Below are positions 1 through 7,271 of a DNA stretch of 15,010 nucleotides, piece after piece. Made by a program: the position numbers and the translations under genes. The stretch lies in contig CAZART010000122.1 in assembly GCA_964487555.1 (NCBI GenBank), positions 1-15,010 of the forward strand, written 5' to 3'. This stretch comes from CAZART01 sp964487555. GTDB lineage: Bacteria > Bacteroidota > Rhodothermia > Rhodothermales > VXPQ01. Numbering within the stretch: position 1 is the stretch's first letter; every line of letters begins with the position of its first letter. The notes under the pieces were generated by a model. That model saw only the letters and a program-made list of their open reading frames with translations, was not told the origin of the DNA and searched no databases.

Positions 1-405
1 GACTATACGATCACCGGCGTCCAGATGTACTTCCCCTGGCGCGACCTGCAGGATACGATCATCCACATCGAGCGGTTTGAGGAGTTCGGCCGTCCCGTTC
101 AGCTGACCGAAGTGGGTGCCAGCTCCGGGCCGTCCGAGCGATCGGTCGTCCTCGACAGGCTCGAAATATCGCAGGAACCCTACGTCTGGCACCGGCCGTG
201 GGACGAGGAGCTCCAGGCCGAATGGCTGGAGGGCCTCTATACGCTAGGCTACAGCAAGCCGTGGATCGAGGCCGTCAACTGGTACGACCTCGACGACGAC
301 CACGCTTTCATCGACAACGGCGGCCTCATCAAATCCCCACACGGCGAGCCCAAAGCGGCGTTTCACCGGCTCAAGCGGCTGCAAGAAGAGTGGAGGAGCC
401 TCTAG
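1..405 (+). CDS. Glycoside hydrolase (GH10-like), C-terminal end, partial
   Basis: The reading frame is open from base 1 and ends at TAG 403-405, so only the last 134 residues are in the window. The ATG at 25 is internal and is not the start. The stretch VQLTEVG (Glu codon 109-111) matches the strand that carries the catalytic nucleophile in GH10 xylanases (hiTE-type). The later EAVNWYDLDD, then GGLIKSP and PKAAFHRLKRL, follow the GH10 C-terminal order: a W-rich strand, a 'glld' loop, then a PKpAyhal helix that closes the TIM barrel. A secreted or periplasmic polysaccharide hydrolase is therefore likely, but substrate and signal peptide cannot be judged without the N-terminus. A related clan A hydrolase such as GH5 or GH39 is the main alternative. 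There is no functional link to the carotenoid genes downstream. Confidence 0.6.
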   Translation, partial: DYTITGVQMYFPWRDLQDTIIHIERFEEFGRPVQLTEVGASSGPSERSVVLDRLEISQEPYVWHRPWDEELQAEWLEGLYTLGYSKPWIEAVNWYDLDDDHAFIDNGGLIKSPHGEPKAAFHRLKRLQEEWRSL

Positions 406-591
406 CCGGCGTTTCCAGCGGCAGGGCTGTTGCATGGGCATGGACTCTCATTCGAGGACTTCAGGCCAGACGTCATCGAACGGATCCGTTCTTGTTCTCC
501 AATGATGCTTATTTGGGATGTGATGGTAGTTGCTACGTGAGAAGCCGCCATCTACATTGCGTGCAACAAGCAATCCATGGTGACGCCCCTG

Positions 592-605
592 ACCGGCCGG
601 CCGGT
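592..605. repeat. 14-bp perfect GC palindrome
   Basis: ACCGGCCGGCCGGT reads the same on both strands. It lies in the 267-bp gap between the hydrolase stop and the GYD gene, 67 bp before the GYD start. It could be an operator or simple GC-rich sequence. No T-run follows, so it does not look like a terminator. The rest of the gap (406-672) shows no gene that I can support. Confidence 0.4.
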
Positions 606-672
606 TCGCAGCCCGAGGGCGTCTTGGACGGGCGACGTGGCTAGAGCCACATTCTTAGAAACCGAGGTCCCA

Positions 673-1005
673 ATGCCGTTCTATCTAATGCGTTTCAGTT
701 ATACGCCGGATGCCTGGGCACGAATCATCAATAGGCCCGAGGATCGCCGCGACGTCGCCCGAGCCGTCGTGGAAAACATGGGTGGAAAGCTCCATGGTTT
801 CTGGTATGGTTTCGGTGAGTACGACGGATTCGTACTGATCGAGGCTCCGAACAATGTTTCAGCGGCAGCTTTTTCTGCCGGAATCTCCGCAGGTGGCTCT
901 CTTCGTTCAGCCGAGACTACCGTCTTGCTCACGGTGGAAGAGACAATGGAAATGCTGAAGATGGCACAAGGACTGCCGTACAGACCTCCTGGAAACGTCG
1001 AATAA
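673..1005 (+). CDS. GYD domain-containing protein
   Basis: This 110-residue protein belongs to the small GYD family (ferredoxin-like fold, function not established, often described as stress- or regulation-related). Seen directly: an N-terminal strand PFYLMRFSYT, a central FWYGFGEYDGFVLIEAP containing the family's G-E-Y-D-G signature, then NVSAAAFSAGISAGGSLRSAETTVLLT and a C-terminal helix. The length matches the usual 95-110 residues. The frame is open upstream to a GTG/ATG at 577, but the ATG at 673 is preferred because homologues begin with a short M-x-F/Y-hydrophobic strand and because GAGG (664-667) sits about 5 bases ahead of it. It appears to be a single-gene unit. A short hairpin follows its stop. 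Confidence 0.8.
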   Translation: MPFYLMRFSYTPDAWARIINRPEDRRDVARAVVENMGGKLHGFWYGFGEYDGFVLIEAPNNVSAAAFSAGISAGGSLRSAETTVLLTVEETMEMLKMAQGLPYRPPGNVE

Positions 1006-1020
1006 AATGGCGGCCGCACG

Positions 1021-1037
1021 ACGGACGCAAGGTCCGT
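1021..1037 (+). terminator. Possible weak terminator hairpin after the GYD gene
   Basis: ACGGAC (1021-1026) and GTCCGT (1032-1037) form a 6-bp perfect stem around a 5-base loop, starting 16 bases after the GYD stop codon. There is no U-tract, so an intrinsic terminator is only a possibility. The rest of 1006-1200 has no gene that I can support. Confidence 0.25.
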
Positions 1038-1200
1038 ATCGCGCCTCCGGCCGATCCGTAGCCTCGGGCGACCAAGGTCATCGGCTCCTCGAGGCGGACG
1101 AAGTGCTATGCGTCACCCTGGCGACGAGACTTGCCGGAGAAAGATTCCGTATCATTCGACCCATCGCCGTATCGCTCCCGCCATCGACGGAGAATCTGCC

Positions 1201-3322
1201 ATGGGACGCCTCTCTCTTGCGCTCGCCATTCTCTCGCTTTCTTTCGGCGCCCGCTCGACAGCCGCTCAGGACGCAACGGGACCGGCCGAACAGCATTCGG
1301 ATCAAACCGCAATAGGCGATGACGACCTCTACCTCTGGCTCGAGGAAGTCGACGGCCGAAAGGCCATGGAATGGGTGGATGAGCACAATGTCGCGACGTT
1401 AGAGACGCTGGGTGAACACCCGGCGTATGACTCGATCTTCGCGCAAAGTCTGCGGATCCTGAGCTCGGACGAACGAATCGCCTATGCGGGAATTCGGGGC
1501 GATTATCTTCAGAACTTCTGGAAAGATGACGAGCACGTGCGCGGTATCTGGCGGAGGACGTCCTGGGAATCGTATCTCGGCGCAATCCGGAGTGGGACAT
1601 CCTGATCGACATGGACGCACTCGGCGCGGCGGAGGACACGAACTGGGTCTACCGCGGCTCCGACTGCTTTCCGCCTGCATATGAGCGCTGTCTAATCGGT
1701 CTTTCGCATGGCGGTGGCGATGCCATCGAAATGCGCGAGTTCGACGTGGCGACCCGCTCATTCGTGGAGGATGGATTCTTCGTTCCGGAAGCCAGATCGA
1801 TCATCGCTTGGGAGGACGAAAACACGCTTCTGATTGGTACCGACTTCGGCGAGGGCACACTAACGGAGTCCGGTTATCCTCGGTTCGTCAAACGCTGGCG
1901 GCGGGGGACCGGCCTCGCAGAGGCCGAGACGGTGTTCGAGGCCAAGCCGGAGGATGTCGCGACATGGGCGCAGTCAGTCCGGGTCGACGACGAGTACCGG
2001 CAGATCGTCGCACACCGAACGAGCATATTTGAGGGATCGTAATACGCCTTTCGCGGCGGCGAACTCGTAGCGCTCGAGATACCTGCCGATGCCGAACCCG
2101 AATTTGTCGGCGACCAGATCGTGCTGTATTTGCGCTCCGAGTGGATCACGGGTGGTGACACCTTCCCCGAGGGATCGCTTATCGCTGCCGCATACGACGA
2201 CGTCGTGGATGGCGAGGCAGAGTTCAAAACAATTATGGAGCCGGCCCATCGACAGACATTGGGGAAGTTCGCACGACGCGGACGTACTTGGTGGCCCCCG
2301 TGCTGCACAACATAGTCGGCGAGTTGCACCGGTTCAGGTTTGTGAACGGGGTATGGATCGGCGAGCAAATCTAAACGCCGTCGCTGGGCAGCGTCGATGT
2401 GCGGTCGACGAGTCACGACGACGAACGCTTTTTCTTCACGTACAGCGGCTACCTTCAGCCGACGACCTTGTACGCGGCGCATGAGGACGGAAAGCTGGAA
2501 CGCGTACGGCAGCTCCCGGATCTATTCGAATCGAAGGGCCATGTCGTGAACCAGCACGAGGCGACGTCGACGGACGGCACCAGGATTCCATATTTCGTCG
2601 TGCACGAAAAAGGGTTGGCGCCGAGCGGAGATCATCCGACGCTGCTGTACGGATATGGCGGCTTCGAGATCTCTATGGAGCCTGCCTACAATCCCGTTCA
2701 AGGAAAAAGCTGGATCGAGAACGGCGGCGTCTACGTCGTGGCCAATATCCGCGGCGGCGGCGAGTTCGGTCCGGCGTGGCATCGTGCTGGACGTAAAGAG
2801 AACCGCCAGCGTGCCTACGACGATTTTATCGCCGTCGCGGAGGACCTCATCGCTCGCAAGATCACCTCGCCCGAACATCTGGGCATCTATGGACACAGCA
2901 ACGGGGGGCTGCTCGTCGGAGCCGTGCTGATGCAGCGGCCGGAGCTCTTCGGCGCGGCCGTCGCCGCCGTTCCCCTGCTCGACATGAAGCGCTACAACAA
3001 GCTCCTCGCCGGAGCCAGCTGGATGGCAGAGTACGGAAATCCGGATCTGCCTGAGGAGTGGGCCTACATATCGAAGTATTCTCCGTACCAAAATGTGAGG
3101 GAGGACGCCGAATACCCGCGCCCCCTTTTCGTTACCACCACGCGGGATGACCGTGTGCATCCCGCGCATGCGCGCAAAATGGCAGCGAAGATGGAGGGCA
3201 TGGGTCATCCCGTGCTGTACTTCGAGAACACGGAGGGCGGCCACGGCAGCAGAATCACGCACGAACAGCAGGCGAAAACGAACGCCGTCGTCTATACTTA
3301 TTTGCTCTCGCAGCTGCGGTGA
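1201..3322 (+). pseudogene. Prolyl oligopeptidase family serine peptidase (S9), disrupted
   Basis: The gene would encode a secreted S9A-type oligopeptidase of about 700 residues. It starts at ATG 1201 with a signal peptide (MGRLSLALAILSLSFGARS, then A-x-A-Q). The propeller domain begins with DDLYLWLEEVDG, and the alpha/beta-hydrolase domain ends the gene. There are four lesions. A -1 frameshift near 1575-1585 means YLG is followed in the next frame by NPEWDILIDMD. TAA 2040-2042 falls between FEGS and YAFRGGELVALE. A second -1 shift lies near 2265-2282, before RTYLVAPVLHNIVGELHRF. TAA 2372-2374 precedes TPSLGSVDV. The catalytic domain (from about 2399) is open and keeps GHSNGG (Ser codon 2897-2899), TTRDDRVHP and GGHG (His 3242-3244), so the decay is recent or the 3' part is still under some constraint. 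The carotenoid genes nearby show no such lesions, which argues against general sequencing error. Confidence 0.85.
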
Positions 3323-3334
3323 CGGCGTAGCGCA

Positions 3335-3532
3335 TACGGTCGCGGCACCGGACTGTGGGGGGCGATGGACCCTTCTACCGGGCGGTTCACGCACTTCAGG
3401 CATGACGCCAGAGACCCGGAGAGTGTAAGCGGAGGATACGTCGGGTTGATCGAGCCGGACGGGCGCGGCAGGTTGTGGCTCGGAGTCTACTATGTATGGC
3501 GGTGGGCCGGATCGAAGCATGGATTCTCACCA
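3335..3532 (+). pseudogene. Remnant of a two-component-regulator-type beta-propeller gene
   Basis: In the frame that starts right after the peptidase pseudogene, the translation reads GRGTGLWGAMDPSTGRF, then HDARDPESVSGGYVGLIE and GRGRLWLGVYY. This is the Reg_prop repeat pattern found in sensor domains of hybrid histidine kinases (GLW / dp.TGrF / hd..dp.SlS / v..i.eD..G.lWlGt). Only about one and a half repeats remain, with no start, kinase or further blades, so it is a fragment. It could have been brought together with the peptidase end by a deletion. Confidence 0.55.
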
Positions 3533-3579
3533 CGCGCCGCATGCGCGGGCATGGACCTTCACCCCGGGGCAACCCGTGA

Positions 3580-3666
3580 TCATTCGTAGCGCAGTGTCTC
3601 GACGGGATCGAACAGGGCGGCCCGTATTCCTCAGGCGTACGTATTTCGGGCGCGTACGTTGATGCC
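3580..3666 (-). pseudogene. Remnant of the C-terminus of an FtsX/MacB-type ABC permease
   Basis: On the minus strand, GIRAALFDPVETLRYE runs up to a stop codon at 3582-3580. The 'DPveaLRyE-stop' ending is the typical C-terminus of MacB/ADOP permeases. A TGA (3633-3631) interrupts the frame just upstream, before GINVRARNTY. No transmembrane or periplasmic part is recognisable further upstream (3667-3900), so I call a degraded tail. The match is short and the call rests on the C-terminal motif alone. Confidence 0.45.
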
Positions 3667-3900
3667 GACAGATAGAACATCCTGAGAGCGGAAGCGAGCG
3701 TAGATCTGGGGTGCTGTGGTAGAACTCTCCCTCAGTGGTTACTTTGCGCACGTGTAAACGCACTAACGTGCCGTATGGCCGTGCTCTGCATCCAGGACGC
3801 TCCATCCCTTCTCGGAAAGCGTGAGGCACGGCTTTCACCATTTCGGCGGTGGAATTTAATTGATGCGGCCAGCAGAAGCAGTTCTATCGGTGATGTCTGA

Positions 3901-4833
3901 ATGAGCGAAAGCGTGATGCACATCACCACTGGCGATGCCGCAGAGATCTTGCGGGTCCACGAATCGACGGTGAAGCGCTGGTGCGATGCCGGTCGTGTGG
4001 ATTTTATGCTCACGTCGGGGGGGCACCGGCGAATCGTACTGCAATCGCTGCTGGCCTACGCCGCCGACGGGGGGCTGGAGTGCGAGCTCCTCGCATTCGA
4101 TGCGCAGGGCGAGGCGGCCTATGAAGCCATGCTGCGAGTCGTACGTGAGGACGACTTCGGCGAGGCGGGTGACTTAGTCTCTGACTGGCTCAGGCTTGGC
4201 GATGTCGATCGTACGGCGCTTTATCTCTGCTACCTCTTCCATAATTCGGTTTCATGTGCAGCGATCTGTGATGAGATCGTTCAACCTGTCATGGGAGGCG
4301 TCGGTCAAGAGTGGGAGACGGGAGAGATTGGTGTCGGGGAAGAGCATCGACTGAGTAATGCCATGATCGACGCGCTCTACGGATTTCGAACTGCGCTCCG
4401 GCGCGAGATTGCGAGCAATGGCCGCACTGCCATTGTGGCCTGTATGGAGGGTAATCAACACGAAATCGCCGCGAATCTCGTGCGCATCGTGCTCGAAGCG
4501 GTAGGGTGGAAGATCGTCTATCTCGGCTCCGATGTGCCGGTGTACGAGATCGCGCTGCAGCAGCAGATGTTCGACGCTTCACTCGTATGCATTTCATCCG
4601 CCAAACCACAAGTGGCCGCCGACGCCCTACGTTCAGCTCGCGTGCTGTCAACTACATATGAGCCGTCACATCCGTACCGTCTGGCGATTGGTGGAAGGCC
4701 GGTTGACGCGCTGTCCGAGGATGCCGCGCGTAATGTGCCGTTTTTGGATTATCGGACGTTCACGAATATGACCGATTTTGCGTCTTGGGTCGCGAATGGC
4801 GCCCACCTGCAGGACGAAGAGGGTGAAACATGA
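3901..4833 (+). CDS. carH: CarH-like adenosylcobalamin photoreceptor and MerR-type repressor
   Basis: This 310-residue protein has the CarH/LitR layout. A MerR-type winged HTH occupies about residues 7-45 (ITTGDAAEILRVHESTVKRW, then TSGGHRRI). A four-helix B12-cap domain spans about 70-165, and a Rossmann cobalamin-binding domain about 175-300. The light-sensing signature W-x9-E-H is exact (W138, E148, H149). The lower axial ligand motif is E183-GNQ-H187, followed by SSAKPQ (232-237) and AIGG (262-265). In known CarH proteins the dark AdoCbl-bound tetramer represses carotenoid genes and light breaks it apart; I infer the same here from these residues and the adjoining crt genes. An alternative start is M6 (3916), and no clear ribosome binding site decides between them. 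The gene converges on crtYcd and overlaps it by 74 bp. A natural target is the palindrome cluster at 7058-7121. Confidence 0.88.
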   Translation: MSESVMHITTGDAAEILRVHESTVKRWCDAGRVDFMLTSGGHRRIVLQSLLAYAADGGLECELLAFDAQGEAAYEAMLRVVREDDFGEAGDLVSDWLRLGDVDRTALYLCYLFHNSVSCAAICDEIVQPVMGGVGQEWETGEIGVGEEHRLSNAMIDALYGFRTALRREIASNGRTAIVACMEGNQHEIAANLVRIVLEAVGWKIVYLGSDVPVYEIALQQQMFDASLVCISSAKPQVAADALRSARVLSTTYEPSHPYRLAIGGRPVDALSEDAARNVPFLDYRTFTNMTDFASWVANGAHLQDEEGET

Positions 4834-5506
4834 GGATGCCTTGAATCACGAGGACATTCGTGATGAGGAAAAACAACGCTTCTTCTACCGGTAGACCCAA
4901 CGGCATCCACCCGACCGTGTAACGGCTCGAAATGGACCAGATGCCCTGGCTTAGCGCAATCCCATCCACTATCCACAAGTAGACCGACGGTACGGCGATG
5001 CCAATCCAGCATGCCTTGTCTAGAAACTTCCCACCGGCAAGGAACCACTGGCCTGCCATCACCGGACCGGCCCACACCAGGATAAGTCCCATGTAGAGCG
5101 ATGAGTCCCGCGTTAAGCAGAAGACGCCGATCACGGTGATGCATATGCCGAAAACCGTTCCGATGCGCCGCCCGGTGCCGCCATCCGGTCGATGTGTTCG
5201 GGGCGGAAGCAGGTGCAGCATCCACAAGAGCCAGAGGCCGCTAAGGAGTGGTTGCAACACGAAAAAGAGATACTCCTCAACCGGGACCCACCCAATCGTT
5301 TCGATGACCCGATCGGGTCCATACGACCACACCTGCTTGTAGATCAGGTAGTTGTCCCATGGGGTGGTGTAAGCCAGTGCAATTGTGCAGAGCAACGCGA
5401 CGATACCGATGTGGCGCCACCGCACGGAATCCAGCCGAGCCGCGACCAAAGACAGCAGTACGATGGGCGGTAGTATGAAAACCGCGTGGAAGGCCAGATA
5501 CGTCAA
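4760..5506 (-). CDS. crtYcd: Lycopene beta-cyclase, fused CrtYc-CrtYd type
   Basis: This 248-residue membrane protein contains two homologous cyclase halves. The first has TTPWDNYLI (47-55), WSYGPDRVI (60-68) and PVEEYLFF (75-82). The second has GWMPLGLPVEEALFF (199-213). The paired P-x-E-E motifs and about seven hydrophobic helices define the membrane cyclase fusion seen in haloarchaea and Bacteroidota. The enzyme closes beta-ionone rings on lycopene in the membrane; with CruF present, one-ring gamma-carotene is the likely product. The start is best placed at TTG 5506 (M-TYLAFHAVF), because homologues begin at this point and no ATG fits; it lies 5 bases after the crtO-like stop, so the two are cotranscribed. 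The polar tail after HPLRPAGG lies in the antisense overlap with carH. Confidence 0.88.
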   Translation of the reverse strand: MTYLAFHAVFILPPIVLLSLVAARLDSVRWRHIGIVALLCTIALAYTTPWDNYLIYKQVWSYGPDRVIETIGWVPVEEYLFFVLQPLLSGLWLLWMLHLLPPRTHRPDGGTGRRIGTVFGICITVIGVFCLTRDSSLYMGLILVWAGPVMAGQWFLAGGKFLDKACWIGIAVPSVYLWIVDGIALSQGIWSISSRYTVGWMPLGLPVEEALFFLITNVLVIQGILMFHPLRPAGGRHSRPKTQNRSYS

Positions 5507-5511
5507 CGCCG

Positions 5512-7044
5512 TCAGATTTTCTTCTTCTCGAGATCTCGGAGCAGTACGCCGGCCGCGTTTCTTCCGGAAGCTCCCATGATTCCCCCGCCGGGATGCGTGC
5601 TCGCACCGGTCAAATACAGGCCGGCGAGATGAGCCCTGTACTTACTCATTTCCTGAGTCGGGCGCATACAGAACATCTGATCGAGGCTCATTTCCAGATG
5701 CATGACATTGCCGCGAAAGAGTCCCAGTTCCCGTTCAAGGTAGAGCGGATGCTCGAACAGGTATTCGACCACCTTTCCTCGTGTACCGGGGGCGTAGACT
5801 TCGAAGGCATCGAAGATGGATTCCGCGACGGCTTCGCCGCGATCGTCCCACGTCCCTTCCGCCAGTTCATAGGGGAAATACTGCGCCCACAGCCACAGCA
5901 CTTCGCCGCCGGGAGGTGCGAGCGAGGGGTCGACGGCTGAGAACGTCATGGCAATGATTGGTGGATCTGCTGCGGGCCGGCCGGCGAGAAAGTCGCCGTA
6001 CGCGGCATTGATCTGCTTTCGATCTCTACACAATAATTGAAGCCCGATACGCGTCTTCGGATGATCGCTGCCGGCGTAGGCTACGGGTGCGTTGAGCGCT
6101 GCGCGAATGATGGCGCCGAAGCCGTTGCCGACGCGAAGGCGGTCGGCCCCGGGCGGGCGCATATCCGCCGGAAGCAGCCGCGTGAATGTCTCCACAGCAT
6201 GGGTGGCCGACAGCACGGCGCGGGCGGTATAGATCGATTTTCCCACGCGAACACCCGATGCTCTACGGCCGTCCAGCGTTATTTCGTCTACAGCGGCGTT
6301 GACATGCACTTCGCCGCCGTACGCTTCAATCTGTCTCTTCAGTGCTATCGTGAGCATGCCGGACCCACCCTGCGGGCGTGCAATGCCGGCGTCGTGGTAG
6401 AGTGGATGCCACAAGAGGAAAGGAGCCGTTATCGGCTCCGTCGGCGGAGGGCCGGATTGCGCGGCCATCCAGACTAGTGCCGCCTTCAATCTTTCCGATC
6501 GGAAGTAGTCGTCAACGACCTCGCCATAGGGACGTGCTATCGTCTTCAATGCCTCTTTCCAACGGACTCGTGGACCCTTTCCGAGAACCATCTTCTTTCC
6601 GATTTGAAACGGACCCGGCGTTGTAAGAAAAACGTCCTTGACAGTCTCTGCAAACGGCTTCCAATCATGAATGAAACGCCGGTAGGCCAGCCCCTCGCCC
6701 GGCATCACTCTTTCGAGCTCATTCACGGTTTGGTCTACGTCACGGAAGAAGTAAAGAGGTTCGTCGTCGATCGACGGCGCCACGAGGAACGGATCGAGGT
6801 CGATGTACTCGAGCCCGAATTTCGTCAGTTCCAGCTCGTCGACGACGGGCGTTAGGCGGATCAACGTATGCGCGCTGCCCCCATAGTCGAATCGGTAGCC
6901 CGGCACAAGCTCCTCGGTGGAAACGGCTCCTCCCACCAGATGCCTCCGCTCGAAAACGCCTATCCGGAATCCTGCCCGAGCGAGGTAGCCCCCTGCGATC
7001 AGCCCATTATGGCCCGCTCCGATAATGATGACGTCATAATCCAT
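5512..7044 (-). CDS. crtO: CrtO-type carotenoid ketolase / CrtI-family FAD oxidoreductase
   Basis: This 510-residue FAD-dependent enzyme begins MDYDVIIIGAGHNGL (dinucleotide-binding motif 9-15). The GHNGL variant marks the CrtO/PYROXD2 branch rather than CrtI, which has GSGFGGL. The C-terminal FAD motif is LYLTGASTHPGGGIMGASG (from about residue 476). CrtO enzymes put a 4-keto group on a beta-ionone ring, which fits a cluster containing a lycopene cyclase. Some members of this branch have other or unknown roles, so ketolation rests on context. The frame is open upstream to 7119, but the start at 7044 is chosen because it places the nucleotide-binding strand at the N-terminus, as in homologues. 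No Shine-Dalgarno is seen upstream. The gene is first in a two-gene minus-strand operon with crtYcd and is transcribed from the divergent region at 7045-7271. Confidence 0.8.
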   Translation of the reverse strand: MDYDVIIIGAGHNGLIAGGYLARAGFRIGVFERRHLVGGAVSTEELVPGYRFDYGGSAHTLIRLTPVVDELELTKFGLEYIDLDPFLVAPSIDDEPLYFFRDVDQTVNELERVMPGEGLAYRRFIHDWKPFAETVKDVFLTTPGPFQIGKKMVLGKGPRVRWKEALKTIARPYGEVVDDYFRSERLKAALVWMAAQSGPPPTEPITAPFLLWHPLYHDAGIARPQGGSGMLTIALKRQIEAYGGEVHVNAAVDEITLDGRRASGVRVGKSIYTARAVLSATHAVETFTRLLPADMRPPGADRLRVGNGFGAIIRAALNAPVAYAGSDHPKTRIGLQLLCRDRKQINAAYGDFLAGRPAADPPIIAMTFSAVDPSLAPPGGEVLWLWAQYFPYELAEGTWDDRGEAVAESIFDAFEVYAPGTRGKVVEYLFEHPLYLERELGLFRGNVMHLEMSLDQMFCMRPTQEMSKYRAHLAGLYLTGASTHPGGGIMGASGRNAAGVLLRDLEKKKI

Positions 7045-7271
7045 AACACACGATATGACGATCAAAGCACAATAAATTGTAACAATGTGCATTTGATCGT
7101 TTATATACTGTTTTGTCACAATGACACGGCAACTAAACGATCATAATTTAAGTTGAGATCGAAATTAGAATGGTTAGCCCTATTCAGCTTTTTTGCGACT
7201 GAGGCCGGCTTCGCGGGACCGTTTGTAAGAGCCGGAGAGCCTTGGGCGACGCCTGTTGAAAACTGAGAGGA
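7045..7271. promoter_or_regulatory. Divergent promoter/operator region between crtO and cruF-crtB
   Basis: This 227-bp gap separates the two operons and is clearly AT-rich at 7045-7175 compared with the flanking genes. It contains TTGTAACAA (7077-7085, within the perfect ATTGT-A-ACAAT at 7076-7086) and TTGTCACAA (7113-7121), centres 36 bp apart. An extra ACAAT/ATTGT pair lies at 7069-7080. A plausible minus-strand -10 is TATATA (reverse of 7103-7108), with TTGCCG about 19 bases upstream; the palindromes would sit in its spacer and just downstream. A plus-strand TATACT (7104-7109) has no good -35. The palindromes are candidates for CarH binding. The cruF-crtB leader would be about 150 bases. 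Confidence 0.5.
7058..7100. repeat. Imperfect inverted repeat in the divergent region
   Basis: ACGATCAAA (7058-7066) and its exact complement TTTGATCGT (7092-7100) form the outer arms. Inside them GCACA (7067-7071) pairs with TGTGC (7086-7090), leaving one unpaired base at 7091. ACGATCA occurs a third time at 7137-7143. The loop contains the palindrome ATTGTAACAAT. This could be a composite operator for a dimeric or tetrameric regulator. Confidence 0.55.

Noticed and set aside
3748..3771. Inverted repeat GCACGT / ACGTGC upstream of carH as an autoregulatory operator
   Set aside because: The arms are only 6 bp with a 12-base loop, lie about 130 bp from the start, and share nothing with the TTGTnACAA sites. 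This is easily a chance match.
7045..7119. Longer crtO-like protein starting at 7119
   Set aside because: The added 25 residues lie in the AT-rich control region and precede the canonical MDYDVIIIGAG start. They would overlap the palindromes and have no family counterpart.
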